From Paenibacillus farraposensis (GTDB lineage: Bacteria > Bacillota > Bacilli > Paenibacillales > Paenibacillaceae), in NCBI RefSeq assembly GCF_020736845.1, contig NZ_JAFFQR010000043.1, positions 62,001-126,000 of the forward strand: DNA of 64,000 nt, read 5' to 3'. The translations under genes were made by a program, and so were the position numbers. The notes beneath the pieces are model-generated. The model made no database searches. It saw only the letters and a program-made list of their open reading frames with translations, and was not told where the DNA came from. Positions 18,884 through 28,880 of this stretch are shown one piece after another. Each line of letters begins with the position of its first letter. The first letter of the stretch is position 1.

Positions 18884-18926
18884 GGTGATTTTTTTCACAA
18901 ACTAAATTTCTGATTTTAAATAAAAT
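18884..18926 (+). promoter_or_regulatory. Fnr/Rex-type box in activator position before the formate/nitrite channel gene
   Basis: GGTGA-TTTTTT-TCACA (18884-18899) matches the boxes before nox. A possible -10 (TAAAAT, 18921-18926) would put the transcript start near 18933. The box centre is then at about -41.5, the standard place for a class II Fnr activator. The start point is an estimate. Confidence 0.55.
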
Positions 18927-18972
18927 ATGAAAGAGAATAGTCAAGTAAAAGAAGTTAAAGGAGCGGGAACAT

Positions 18973-19818
18973 ATGGCAAGCTATAAACCGGGGCAAATTG
19001 CCGAAAAGACGGTGGAAACAGGAGTGGCCAAAGCGAACAACCCGTGGACTGTAGCGGTGGTATTGGGATTTTTGGCAGGTGCATTTATTGCGCTTGGTTT
19101 TTTGCTAGATATACGTGTGATTGCAAGTGCGCCTAAAGAATGGGGAAGCATTGTTAATTTTATTGGAGCCGCTGTGTTCCCTGTAGGACTGGTATTAGTA
19201 CTGATCGCTGGCGGAGAACTGCTGACTGGTAACATGATGGCGGTCCCTTTGGCAAGATGGGCAGGGCGGATTAAGACCGGCGCTATGCTCCGTAATTTAG
19301 CGATCATTACGCTCAGTAATTTGGCGGGTGCAATGTTTGTAGCGTTTTTCTTTGGCCATGTGCTGGGTCTGACCGAAACGGGCCCTTATCTGGACAAGGT
19401 GGTAGATATGGCAGGCCACAAGCTGCATGATAGCTTTTTGCAATCTTTTATATCTGGTATTGGATGTAACTGGCTGGTAGCTTTGGCAGTATGGTTGTCG
19501 TATAGCACGGATTCCATCGGTGGAAAAATCATGGGGATTTGGTTCCCTACTATGGCCTTTGTTGCGATCGGCTTTCAGCACGTTGTGGCTAATATGTTTC
19601 TTATCCCGGCGGCTATCTTTGCAGGTCATTTTTCATGGGCAGATTATATCATGAACTTCATTCCGGTATGGCTGGGAAATCTGGTAGGAGGAAGCCTGTT
19701 TGTGGCCGGTGTTTACTGGTTAGCCTATTTGAAAAAGACACATACCAATGCGCATTCAGTGAGCGGAGCTCAAGCTGCTTCTTCGGTTGCCCCCAATCCG
19801 TTGAGTGATCGTGTCTGA
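18973..19818 (+). CDS. Formate/nitrite transporter family channel
   Basis: A 281-residue FNT-family membrane channel (FocA/NirC/YrhG type) with six helices. Family features: an N-terminal helix before TM1, the ELLTGNM motif in TM2 (about residue 79), and the slit region GIGCNWLVALAVWLS in TM5. It moves formate, nitrite or hydrosulfide. GGAGCGGG precedes the ATG, an Fnr/Rex-type box lies upstream, and a molybdopterin oxidoreductase follows after a terminator, so formate is a plausible substrate (inference). Confidence 0.9.
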   Translation: MASYKPGQIAEKTVETGVAKANNPWTVAVVLGFLAGAFIALGFLLDIRVIASAPKEWGSIVNFIGAAVFPVGLVLVLIAGGELLTGNMMAVPLARWAGRIKTGAMLRNLAIITLSNLAGAMFVAFFFGHVLGLTETGPYLDKVVDMAGHKLHDSFLQSFISGIGCNWLVALAVWLSYSTDSIGGKIMGIWFPTMAFVAIGFQHVVANMFLIPAAIFAGHFSWADYIMNFIPVWLGNLVGGSLFVAGVYWLAYLKKTHTNAHSVSGAQAASSVAPNPLSDRV

Positions 19819-19850
19819 TTCGTTCACTGTTAACAGAATCGAGCAAAGCC

Positions 19851-19902
19851 AATCCGCCATGACAGGTCCGAGGGAACGAAACCTGTCATGGCGGATTTTT
19901 TT
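19851..19902 (+). terminator. Terminator after the channel gene
   Basis: A perfect 17-bp stem (19851-19867 with 19881-19896) followed by seven T residues. Beyond it, 19903-20172 holds no gene that I can support. Confidence 0.92.
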
Positions 19903-20172
19903 GGGAGTGGTCCATGATTGGGCATGGAGGATGAGTGTGCTCTCTTCCATAACGTCTTGTTCTCTTTTACCCAGGGCAAGTCATCATAAAACAGGCTGCA
20001 AAAAATAATGTTGATTGTCCCGAAATTCGTTTCGCTTATAAAGAAGATAGATTTTTTACTCTCTCGACCGAAAGCTTGTTTTAGCAAAATCCTTCTCTTG
20101 CCATGGACCAAGGCTGTAGATATGATAAGAGCGGTGTAATTTTTGGAAACGGTAACGGAAAGGAGCATCTGC

Positions 20173-22314
20173 ATGATGAAACATCAACATCGCAATAGCG
20201 CGCCTTCTGAGGCTACGCTTCAACCAGACTTACAAAGAGGGCAGCAGATGACGGATCAGGCCGATGGTATTTTTCCGGCTGTGTGTCCACTAGATTGCCC
20301 AGATACATGTGGGCTCCTGCTTCACAAGGAGAAGGGGAAAATCGTCAAGGTGACCGGCAACCCCGAGCATCCCATTACCAAAGGGGCCATTTGCAACAAG
20401 GTTCGTAATATGACAGAGCGAGTCTATGATCCTGAACGGGTACTCTATCCGCTGAAGCGTGTAGGCCCCAAAGGGGAAGGAAGGTTTGAGCGAATTAGCT
20501 GGGAGGAAGCAGTCGATACCATTACTGGCCGCTTCAAGGAGCTGATTCGTACGGACGGCCCGGAATCCATTCTTCCCTACAGCTTTTATGGCAATATGGG
20601 CGTTTTGAGTGTGGATGGGATGGATCGCCGTTTTTTCAATGCATTAGGCTCGAGCCAACTGGACCAGACGATTTGCAGTGTGGCCGGGAATGAAGGCTGG
20701 GCATCTGTCATGGGCTTTAAAGGGGGGACCAGCCCGGAGGATACGGAGGATGCGGACCTCATTATTATATGGGGCGGAAATGTCATCAGCACCAACATGC
20801 ATCAGGTCGTATTGGCAGAAAAGGCGCGTAAAAAAGGGGCCAAGGTGATTGTTATCGATGTCCATCGCAACCGGACGGCGCAATGGGCAGACTGGTTCAT
20901 TCCATTATATCCGGGGACGGACACAGCGCTTGCGCTAGGAGTCATGCACGTGCTGTTCGAGCAAGGTCTGACGGACGATGAATTTCTACGACGCTATACG
21001 GTAGGTCATGAGGAATTGCGCGAGCATGTGAAGCTGTACACACCAGAGCGGGTCGCACGTATTACTGGAGTACCTGCAGCGGATATTATTCGTCTGGCCG
21101 AGATGTACGGACAGGCGCGAGCGGCGTATATCAATATTGGCAACGGACTGCAGCATCATGATAATGGCGGCATGAATGTACGCGCGGTAACATGCTTGCC
21201 CGCGCTCACCGGGCAATGGCTGAAGCATGGAGGAGGCGCGTCGCGCTCCAACGGTGCTTACGCCAAATTGAATGGCGCCAATCTTGCACGTCCTGATCTG
21301 CGCCAGAACCCGGATGCCCGGGTGATTAACATGAACCGGATCGGAGAAGTGCTGCTGCAAAAGGAAAATCCAATCAAGGCGCTGTTCGTATACTGCAGCA
21401 ATCCGATAGTCGTAGCACCTGATTCGTCACGGGTGGTACAGGGGTTCGAACGGGAGGACCTGTTCACTGTCGTGCATGACCTGTTCCTTACCGATACGGC
21501 CCGCTACGCGGATATCGTGCTGCCTGCAGCGTCTTCTTTTGAAGGTACAGACCTGTACAAATCCTACTGGCATCACTATATCCAGCTACAGAGGCCGGTC
21601 ATTGCTCCGCGCGGTGAAAGCAAAAGCAACTATGAGCTGTTCCGCCTGCTTGGACAGGCCATGGGTTTTGATGAAGCTGCATTCATGGAAAGTGAAGAGG
21701 ACATGATTGCGGGCGCGCTGGATAATCCAACGAATCCCTATCTTAAAGGTGTAACCTTGGAAGCTTTGAAAGAATCAGCTTTTGTAAAGCTGGATATGAC
21801 CCCCAAAGCGAACTATCTGGATCGGCTAACCACGCCTTCAGGCAAAATTGAGCTGTATTCGGAACGGATGAAGCAAATGGGTCTGCCTGCGATGCCTACG
21901 TATGTGCCGCTGATCGAAGGCTATGATGGAGAGCAGCGGCCGCAAGCGGGCGAGCGGTTTCCACTGATGTTTATTTCGCCGCCAAACCATAACTTTCTCA
22001 ATTCCACCTTCGCCAATTTGCCTAAGCACCAGCGATTGGAGCGCGAGCCTTTGCTGCAGATTCACCCGGAGGATGCCCGGAACAGAGATATCACGGACGG
22101 GGATGCGGTTACCGTATGGAATGATCGGGGAATGTACGAGCTGAAGGCCAAAGTTACCGATCTGATGCTGCCCGGAACAGTGATCAGCCAAGGATTGTGG
22201 TGGGGAGGCAAAGAGCGCAGACAACGTGCCAATGCTTTAACCTCTGATCGGCTGTCGGACATGGGACAAGGGGCTACTTTCTTTTCAACGGTGGTGAATG
22301 TGAAGCGCCAATAA
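20173..22314 (+). CDS. Molybdopterin oxidoreductase (formate dehydrogenase-like)
   Basis: A 713-residue enzyme of the DMSO-reductase superfamily that binds bis-MGD and one [4Fe-4S] cluster. The cluster ligands are Cys38, Cys42, Cys46 and Cys74 (CPLDCPDTC...GAICNK). Further domains follow the usual order, ending in a molydopterin-dinucleotide-binding domain (from about residue 600). It resembles B. subtilis YoaE/YyaE, whose substrates are uncertain. I chose ATG 20173 because AAGGAG lies eight bases upstream; an in-frame TTG at 20143 would include the ribosome site. MobA, needed for its cofactor, is encoded at 28,881. Confidence 0.88.
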   Translation: MMKHQHRNSAPSEATLQPDLQRGQQMTDQADGIFPAVCPLDCPDTCGLLLHKEKGKIVKVTGNPEHPITKGAICNKVRNMTERVYDPERVLYPLKRVGPKGEGRFERISWEEAVDTITGRFKELIRTDGPESILPYSFYGNMGVLSVDGMDRRFFNALGSSQLDQTICSVAGNEGWASVMGFKGGTSPEDTEDADLIIIWGGNVISTNMHQVVLAEKARKKGAKVIVIDVHRNRTAQWADWFIPLYPGTDTALALGVMHVLFEQGLTDDEFLRRYTVGHEELREHVKLYTPERVARITGVPAADIIRLAEMYGQARAAYINIGNGLQHHDNGGMNVRAVTCLPALTGQWLKHGGGASRSNGAYAKLNGANLARPDLRQNPDARVINMNRIGEVLLQKENPIKALFVYCSNPIVVAPDSSRVVQGFEREDLFTVVHDLFLTDTARYADIVLPAASSFEGTDLYKSYWHHYIQLQRPVIAPRGESKSNYELFRLLGQAMGFDEAAFMESEEDMIAGALDNPTNPYLKGVTLEALKESAFVKLDMTPKANYLDRLTTPSGKIELYSERMKQMGLPAMPTYVPLIEGYDGEQRPQAGERFPLMFISPPNHNFLNSTFANLPKHQRLEREPLLQIHPEDARNRDITDGDAVTVWNDRGMYELKAKVTDLMLPGTVISQGLWWGGKERRQRANALTSDRLSDMGQGATFFSTVVNVKRQ

Positions 22315-22317
22315 AGT

Positions 22318-23036
22318 ATGCCTTTTACGGCGTTTACCAGCGGTCATTGGGCTGCGTTTGTCATTATGATGGGCTTTATTGGCTTTTTTAATGTAGTATC
22401 TGTGCCTGCTATTCAGGCCTTTGTCGGTTTTCGTTTTGCTGACGCCGTGGCGAGCTGTTTAATGTTATTGATGTCGCCAATAACATTGGGGTGGCATCGG
22501 CTCGGTTGCTTTCTTGTGATACCCGGCTGTATCTCTTTGTTGGTTTGGGCTCCCTGGTATTCTTATTTTTGCTGTACAGCCGATTATTTTCTGGATAAAA
22601 CGTCTGTGGGCCCGGCACGCTTCATCCCAAATGGCATGGGCCGAAGGATTTTACATGGCGGCCTATATCGTCATACTGGGTACACAGAACTATACGGGGA
22701 TGATATTTGCTATGGTGCTGGCGACGCTGGGAGAAATGCTGATTGCACCTGCTGTTCCGGCATTTCTGTCTGATCATGGCGGCCTTGGAGCACCCTTTTA
22801 CATCGGACTTTGTGTGGGTGATTGGCGCAGCCGGACGGGTGCTGGGACCTTATATCATGGGAAAACTGTATGACCTCGGCGGTTTACCTCCTGTGCTCTG
22901 GCTGGCATTTGACGTAGCGGTGCTGTCGATCTTGTTTTTTATTCTGCATAGTTGGTTGAACCGATCCCGGCGTGATTTGGATGCTTTCGAAGCCGCGGCG
23001 CCCAAGGTGGATACTTCAGTTCTTAAGTCCCAATAA
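22318..23036 (+). pseudogene. Decayed MFS transporter
   Basis: An MFS permease can be traced across at least three frames. It starts with a hydrophobic N-part (GHWAAFVIMMGFIGFFNVVS), shifts near 22445 to a frame reading ELFNVIDVANNIGVASARL (typical of MFS exporters), then shifts again for the parts with AEGFYMAAYIVILGTQN and VLGPYIMGKLYDLGG. The last frame ends at 23036. Frameshifts and lack of a start make it non-functional. It follows the oxidoreductase stop by 3 bases, so it was probably the last gene of that operon. Confidence 0.8.
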
Positions 23037-23120
23037 AAGTTCAGTTATGAGCCATGATTATGGTACAATAAATGACGGATATTGTTTCAGGAAAGCCTTC
23101 ACAGGAAGGATTGAAAGGAA

Positions 23121-23612
23121 TTGAGTACAAGTCAACCCCTGACGATACGTCATTCGGAGATGAAGGATGCTCCTGATCTGATTGCACTGGATGAATTGGT
23201 ATGGAATGAACGAACGGCCCCCGCTTCACTGTCATGGAAGTCGCGCGGGGAGTTTTTGCGCAATTCGCCTCCAGGCTCCCAACTGGTTGCCATCGCACAG
23301 GGAGTACTCTGCGGGTATGTTGGATTTCGTCCTCCAACACTGTTGGCTAGTAATCGCCATGTACTAGAAATCAATATGGCCGTACATCCAGATTATCATC
23401 GTAAAGGTATTGGGACGGCGCTTATGAACTCCATAAAGGACATTGCAGCCGCTGAGGGGATACGCAAATTAAGTTTGCGGGTACTATCATGTAATACGGA
23501 AGCTCTGATGTTTTATGAGAAATGCGATTTCGCAATCGAAGGACGTTTGCATGAAGAGTTCTACATCGCAGGCCAATTTGTGGATGAGGTGTTAATGGCC
23601 TATTTCATATAA
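23121..23612 (+). CDS. GNAT-family N-acetyltransferase
   Basis: A 163-residue acetyltransferase. The acetyl-CoA-binding loop is visible as VHPDYHRKGIGTALMNS, with the following LSLRVLSCNTEALMFYEKC segment typical of the fold. The substrate is unknown. The start is TTG at 23121 with GGAAGGA upstream; an ATG at 23160 is a possible alternative but would remove the first beta strand. It converges on another GNAT gene, with a bidirectional terminator between them. Confidence 0.87.
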   Translation: MSTSQPLTIRHSEMKDAPDLIALDELVWNERTAPASLSWKSRGEFLRNSPPGSQLVAIAQGVLCGYVGFRPPTLLASNRHVLEINMAVHPDYHRKGIGTALMNSIKDIAAAEGIRKLSLRVLSCNTEALMFYEKCDFAIEGRLHEEFYIAGQFVDEVLMAYFI

Positions 23613-23662
23613 TAGGCTGGAGGCTGCAAACAGCAACATTCGTTTTATGTCCGCTCATAACC

Positions 23663-23701
23663 AAACAGCGCCGCTGACTGATAAGGTCGGCGGCGCTGTT
23701 T
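23663..23701. terminator. Bidirectional terminator between two GNAT genes
   Basis: A 16-bp stem with one mismatch (23663-23678 with 23686-23701, AAACAGCGCCGCTGAC). Confidence 0.85.
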
Positions 23702-23707
23702 GCAATG

Positions 23708-24256
23708 TTATCGAAGTTGCTTCCATTCATTTTGGAGCATACCGTACACGGCGTGGTTCACGTAGCCGTCAGGCAGTAACTCCGCTTCACGTACGATGCC
23801 TTCGAGTACAAAGCCCAGACGTTCCGGAATACCGCGGCTGCGACGATTCGTCGTTGCAGAGCGGATTTCGACCCGGTGCAAATCCAGCTCCACCAATGCA
23901 TATTCGACAAATACGCGACAGGCGCTGGTCATGAGCCCTTGTCCTTCGTAACCGTGCCCCAGCCAGTATCCGATGCTGACTGAACGGTGGGTCCAATTGA
24001 TCTCATGGTAGCTGATAATACCGGCAAGCTCGTTATCCATCCAGATGCCGGCGGTCAGGCTGCCATTCTCTGCGGCTTGTTTCAGAGCGCTCTGCACGAA
24101 CTGCTCTGTATGGCTGATTTCCGTGGTGGAGTCTACCCAGGGAAGCCATTGACGCAAGCGGTCACGGGACATTTCGACCAGCTCAAACAAAGGCTGCACA
24201 TGCTCCTTGGTGAGCGGCCGAAGGACTGTGCGTTCGTCCAACGCATATGTAAACAT
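23708..24256 (-). CDS. GNAT acetyltransferase, RimJ/RimL type
   Basis: A 182-residue protein similar to ribosomal-protein serine acetyltransferases (YdaF/RimL group). It opens with the typical RTVLRPLTKEHVQPLFELVE, has a central GYWLGHGYEGQGLMTSA acetyl-CoA loop, and continues with LHRVEIRSATTNRRSRGIPE. Such proteins acetylate N-termini of ribosomal proteins or small molecules; the target here is unknown. The ribosome site GAGGGG lies before the ATG. Confidence 0.9.
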   Translation of the reverse strand: MFTYALDERTVLRPLTKEHVQPLFELVEMSRDRLRQWLPWVDSTTEISHTEQFVQSALKQAAENGSLTAGIWMDNELAGIISYHEINWTHRSVSIGYWLGHGYEGQGLMTSACRVFVEYALVELDLHRVEIRSATTNRRSRGIPERLGFVLEGIVREAELLPDGYVNHAVYGMLQNEWKQLR

Positions 24257-24340
24257 GATTGATCCCCTCTTTCACTCGGAAAATCGCTAAACCAGCCAGT
24301 CTAGCATGTAATCCCATGCTACCTTATTCTGCGAGAGTCG

Positions 24341-25069
24341 TCAAAACGGGGAGGAAGCTTCAAATGTTATAGCTCCCACCCGGAACCGCTCATGATCATA
24401 TACATAATTCAGCTTCAAATCGCCCACAAATTCGGTTGGTGATACACTGCCGGATACGGTGGCTCCTAAAGAAGGCTGGTCAGCAGCATACATCACGACA
24501 GAGCGGAAATCGAGCTGCTTTGTAAAATGGGCGGGATCATCGTAAAACGCTGACGTCTTGGGGTCCATTGTATATGTGTTGGCGCCGTCAATCGCGATAG
24601 CAATATGCACCTGCCGGTTGCGGTCACGCAGCTCCACGACGCTCTGTACGCGTCTGGACACGGCATCTGCCGCCGACTCGACGGCATACTCCTCCATTGT
24701 CTGTGCATTCACAATGTGCAGTTCCTGCAATTCGACCCCCGTTCCCGAGGCACGTGTAATGATTACGACGGCTTCACGGATGCCATCTCCGTTTACGTCC
24801 TTGTAATATAACTGCGGTACGGTGGAGATATCCGCTGAGCCCGACCATTCGAATGTGCGGCGCTGCGGACCGATTTCCAGCACAGCTGAATGGAATAGTC
24901 CTTGCGATGGGCTCACCGCGTAAAAATGGACGGATGAGTCTTCAGGAGCGACGGCTAACAAACGAGATCGCACAGGTCCGGTCAGCTGGCTTGAAGAAGG
25001 ATGAGCGGGCATCATGACGGAAGAGGTCAACAGCATAGACAGCAGGATGGCGATGAGCAACTTGAACAC
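24341..25069 (-). CDS. Secreted hypothetical protein
   Basis: A 242-residue protein with an N-terminal signal peptide (hydrophobic residues 3-20, then MPAHPSSS). The mature part is beta-rich. The segment YYKDVNGDGIREAVVI (about residues 88-103) resembles a calcium-binding FG-GAP/VCBS repeat, so it may adopt part of a propeller fold. No catalytic motif is visible. AGGAGA precedes the ATG. It is transcribed away from glnS. Confidence 0.75.
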   Translation of the reverse strand: MFKLLIAILLSMLLTSSVMMPAHPSSSQLTGPVRSRLLAVAPEDSSVHFYAVSPSQGLFHSAVLEIGPQRRTFEWSGSADISTVPQLYYKDVNGDGIREAVVIITRASGTGVELQELHIVNAQTMEEYAVESAADAVSRRVQSVVELRDRNRQVHIAIAIDGANTYTMDPKTSAFYDDPAHFTKQLDFRSVVMYAADQPSLGATVSGSVSPTEFVGDLKLNYVYDHERFRVGAITFEASSPF

Positions 25070-25278
25070 AGGATGGGTCTCCTTTTTCCGGGCAAAATAA
25101 AAGATATATACACTATAACGAATTTATCTACCGAAAATGTTAACTCTTTTTCATAAATTGCCTCTTTTTTTGCTATATAGAGCATATAGAGCTTCATTTT
25201 ATTGAGTTATGCGTTGTGAAAAGGTATATTTAAGGGAACGGGTTATGCATAGATTATACGGAAGAAAGGTTGATTAGC

Positions 25279-26958
25279 GTGGAGAAGCCGATCACTCCCC
25301 CCAATTTTATTAAAAGTGTCATTGAAGAAGACCTAAGAACGGGTAAGGTGAAGGAGGTTGTTACACGCTTCCCGCCCGAACCTAATGGATATTTGCATAT
25401 TGGACATGCCAAAGCCATCTGGATTAATTTTTCACTGGGAGATGAATTCGGAGGACGCACGAACCTGCGCTTCGATGATACCAATCCGGCGAAGGAAGAT
25501 ACGGAATACGTGAACTCTATTCAGGAGGACGTGAAGTGGCTCGGCTATGAATGGGAAGAAAAGCATTTTGCTTCTAATTATTTTGAAGAGATGTACAAAC
25601 GTGCCATCCTGTTGATCCAAAAGGGTAAAGCCTATGTAGATGATCAAAGTGCGGACCAAATCCGTGAAACTCGCGGCACACTGACTGAGCCGGGACAAAA
25701 TAGCCCTTACCGTGATCGCAATGTGGAAGAGAATCTCAAGCTGTTTGAAGAGATGTGTGCAGGTAAATATCAGAACGGTGAAAAGGTGCTTCGCGCCAAG
25801 ATCGATATGGCTTCCCCGAACATCAATTTGCGTGATCCGGTTATTTACCGCATTTCGCACACACCACATCACAATACTGGCGATACTTGGTGTATCTACC
25901 CGATGTATTCGTATGCGCATCCGCTGGAGGATGCTATTGAAGGCGTAACGCATTCGCTCTGTTCGCTGGAGTTTGAGGACCAACGGCCACTGTATGACTG
26001 GGTTGTTGCTGAATGTGAGATGGAGAAGGTGCCGCATCAATACGAATTCGGACGGCTGAATCTGGCTCAAACGGTAACCAGCAAACGCAAGCTGAAGCTT
26101 CTGGTCGATGAGAAGCATGTAGACGGCTGGGATGACCCGCGTATGCCGACGATTTCCGGTTTGCGCCGTCGTGGCTATACACCGGAGGCTATCCGCGATT
26201 TTGTATACGAGACAGGTATTTCCAAAGCCTACGGAGTAATCGACTTACAGGTGCTGGAGCATTTTGTACGTGAGGATTTGAAGCTCAAGGCACCCCGCAC
26301 TATGGCAGTCATTGATCCCTTAAAGGTGATTATCACCAACTATCCTGAAGGACAGGTGGAAATGCTGGAGGCGGAAAACAACACAGAAAATCCGGAGCTG
26401 GGCACACGTCAAATTCCGTTCTCGCGTGAAATTTACATTGAGCGTGAGGATTTCATGGAGAATCCGCCGAGCAAGTACTTCCGTCTGTTTCCTGGTAATG
26501 AAGTACGTCTGAAACATGCATACTTTATTAAATGCAACGATGTGATTAAGGATGCGGACGGCCGTGTGACCGAAATCCACTGCACCTATGATGTAGAAAC
26601 CAAGAGTGGTTCAGGCTTTACCGGACGTAAAGTAAAAGGGACGATCCATTGGGTGGAAGCTACTCAGGCCGTTCCAGCCGAGTTCCGTCTGTATGAGCCT
26701 TTGATTAACGCAGAGGAGCCGGAAGCTATTGAAGAGGAAGCGTCGGAAAAAACATTCCTTGACCAATTGAATCCGAACTCTTTGGAGATTGCTCATGGCT
26801 ACGTGGAGCCGAACATGAAAGAGGCCCAAGCACAGGACAAATTCCAATTTTTCCGTCATGGTTATTTTAGTGTGGATCCGAAGCTTTCCAAGCCTGGCGA
26901 GCCAGTATTTAACCGTGTCGTATCACTGAAAAGCTCTTTCCAGCTGCCGAAGCAATAG
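25279..26958 (+). CDS. glnS: Glutaminyl-tRNA synthetase
   Basis: A 559-residue class I synthetase that charges tRNA-Gln directly. HIGH motif: [14 protein letters not shown] near residue 38; KMSKS counterpart: VTSKRKL near residue 260. The catalytic and anticodon-binding (beta-barrel) domains are complete and the length is normal. I chose the GTG at 25279 with GAAAGG upstream; the TTG at 25270 touches the ribosome site. GlnRS is absent from many Bacilli, which use GatCAB, so its presence is characteristic of Paenibacillus relatives and reflects old transfer. Confidence 0.95.
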   Translation: MEKPITPPNFIKSVIEEDLRTGKVKEVVTRFPPEPNGYLHIGHAKAIWINFSLGDEFGGRTNLRFDDTNPAKEDTEYVNSIQEDVKWLGYEWEEKHFASNYFEEMYKRAILLIQKGKAYVDDQSADQIRETRGTLTEPGQNSPYRDRNVEENLKLFEEMCAGKYQNGEKVLRAKIDMASPNINLRDPVIYRISHTPHHNTGDTWCIYPMYSYAHPLEDAIEGVTHSLCSLEFEDQRPLYDWVVAECEMEKVPHQYEFGRLNLAQTVTSKRKLKLLVDEKHVDGWDDPRMPTISGLRRRGYTPEAIRDFVYETGISKAYGVIDLQVLEHFVREDLKLKAPRTMAVIDPLKVIITNYPEGQVEMLEAENNTENPELGTRQIPFSREIYIEREDFMENPPSKYFRLFPGNEVRLKHAYFIKCNDVIKDADGRVTEIHCTYDVETKSGSGFTGRKVKGTIHWVEATQAVPAEFRLYEPLINAEEPEAIEEEASEKTFLDQLNPNSLEIAHGYVEPNMKEAQAQDKFQFFRHGYFSVDPKLSKPGEPVFNRVVSLKSSFQLPKQ

Positions 26959-27006
26959 GGGACTGGAGAAAGTAGGATAAGGGTGGCTTTGTGCGAGCAA
27001 GTTAAT

Positions 27007-27040
27007 AAAGGAGTCTGCCGTGGGCAGACTCCTTTATTTT
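27007..27040. terminator. Bidirectional terminator after glnS
   Basis: A perfect 13-bp stem (27007-27019 with 27023-27035, AAAGGAGTCTGCC) with T-rich flank, between converging genes. Confidence 0.92.
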
Positions 27041-27077
27041 ACGCTCATTTGTTTTTGAGCATTGCTTGTTGTGGTTG

Positions 27078-28301
27078 CTAAGGCGCTTCTTGTATTTGTT
27101 TAGGCTCATTCGCATGACTAGGCTGGTAGCCGTTCTTGTACAGCATATACCACATGATGGCGAATCCCGCAGTGCCAAGCAGGGCGAGGAATACACCTAC
27201 ATTGTACATCATTTCACCACCGAGGTTCTGGTACAGCCAGCCTCCGGCGAAGCCCGCTGCGATGCCCGAAATGCCGCTCCAGGTCAATGTATATACAGCC
27301 TGCCCGGATGAACGGTAAGCTGCAGGTGTGAACAGGACAGTCAACTGGGTCCCTACATAAAAATATCCACCGAAGGTGATGCAGTGAAGTGCCTGAATGA
27401 AAACGATCTGAATCGGGTCTGTGGCCAAAGCCATCAGTTCCCAACGTAAGGCAAACAGCAAGCTTACGAGGGCCAGACAGCCTACCATTACCGTCATCTT
27501 TTTCTTCAAGAAGCGATCAAATAGCAAAAAGACAATAATTTCGAATATCGAAGACATGAAGACGGCAAAGCCAAGCATCAGCTTAGACCCGCCCAGCTCG
27601 GTGATATACAGGGACATAAAGGCGCTGTTGATCGAATTCGGGATGGATACAAGGATACCCAATAAAATAAAGGATATGAAGTAGCCATTCATTAAAATAC
27701 TGCCAAAGCCACGCAAATGAATAGTCGCTGTATCCACAGTGCTTCTCAGTGGCGGGATCGCCAAGGTGCAGATCAGTGCAGCCAGAAGCAGTACCGTAAA
27801 GATGGTGGATATACTGGATATTCCCGTCTGGTCAACGAGCATGCCAGCAACTGCCGCAGTCACAGCCCAGCCGAAGGAGCCCCAGATGCGAAATGAACCG
27901 AATTTTCGATTCGTGCCTTCAATGTAGCTGAGAATGAGGCTGTTGCTTTGGGCAAATAAAGGGCTTTGAAAAAAATAAAAACCAATCATCGACACATAAA
28001 TCATGACATACGTATGGACATGAAATAAAGCTTGCAGCAACAGTAATGTACCTATAATCATCCATAGTAGAATACGACGAAGGTTACGGCTTCTGTCGCT
28101 TGTATATCCCCAGAAAGGGTTTGCGAATACAGATACAAAAGGCCCAATGGCCATCAGGCTTCCGATCTCAAGCTTGTCCATGCCGATATCTTGCAGATAC
28201 AACGGGAAGAAGCTAGAGAAAATGACCATAGCCCCATATAGAAAAAAGTTATATAGCTTTAGGGAATATAGGGAACTCTCTTGAATTTCTCTCTTTTGCA
28301 A
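27078..28301 (-). CDS. MFS transporter (MFS_1-like)
   Basis: A 407-residue, 12-helix major facilitator of the LacY/nucleoside-symporter-like branch (similar to B. subtilis YwbF). The loop 2-3 motif is visible as NPFWGYTSDRSRNLRR and the TM5 region as FGSFRIWGSFGWAVTA. The C-terminal tail is cytoplasmic and polar. The substrate is unknown; this branch often handles sugars or drugs. It stands alone. Confidence 0.88.
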   Translation of the reverse strand: MQKREIQESSLYSLKLYNFFLYGAMVIFSSFFPLYLQDIGMDKLEIGSLMAIGPFVSVFANPFWGYTSDRSRNLRRILLWMIIGTLLLLQALFHVHTYVMIYVSMIGFYFFQSPLFAQSNSLILSYIEGTNRKFGSFRIWGSFGWAVTAAVAGMLVDQTGISSISTIFTVLLLAALICTLAIPPLRSTVDTATIHLRGFGSILMNGYFISFILLGILVSIPNSINSAFMSLYITELGGSKLMLGFAVFMSSIFEIIVFLLFDRFLKKKMTVMVGCLALVSLLFALRWELMALATDPIQIVFIQALHCITFGGYFYVGTQLTVLFTPAAYRSSGQAVYTLTWSGISGIAAGFAGGWLYQNLGGEMMYNVGVFLALLGTAGFAIMWYMLYKNGYQPSHANEPKQIQEAP

Positions 28302-28860
28302 GACAAGCCATTCCTTTCTTAGCCCGAAGAAAAATACGCCTCGATGCCGATCTGTAGGGAGGTTCTTTATTCCAATGTATCATGTGTTGAAAGGGTTAAC
28401 AAACCAATAAAATTAACAATTATGTAACATTTATTTGCAGTATCTTGCTCCATTGATAGTATAAACGTACTCAATAATTTCTCATTATTTTTTCAGCTTG
28501 TTTTTACGATGCTTCAAGGACAATATATAGACGAATTAAAGAATTTTAATCTATATATTGTTGATTCGAGCCAATGCTTTGTAGTTTACAAAATATTCAT
28601 TTATGAATAGGTTCTTAGGACCTAAAGTTTAGGCTTAGAATGACCGATACATAATCCATAATCAGGGTTATTTAGGATTATTTTCTTATAGGGTTATTTG
28701 TTGATGATTTTAAAGAAGTTAAACCCCAAGCGCATGTGATCTTTTTTGGAGTAGAACTTGGGTCTGGATATTAATAGACTTTTGCAGCTGATTAAATTCA
28801 AAAATTATAAAACAATGCTATTATTAGAGCTATCACTATTTAATAATAGAACGTACCTAG
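28302..28860. other. Long AT-rich intergenic region with an inverted repeat
   Basis: No gene is supportable. A perfect 12-bp inverted repeat (28520-28531 ACAATATATAGA with 28550-28561) encloses 18 bases. Other small palindromes (CCTAAAGTTTAGG, around 28620) are present. Confidence 0.5.
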
Positions 28861-28880
28861 AAAAAAGGAGGTGACTGGTG

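Noticed and set aside
25432..26118. 228-residue minus-strand frame
   Set aside because: It lies opposite the well-supported glutaminyl-tRNA synthetase gene.
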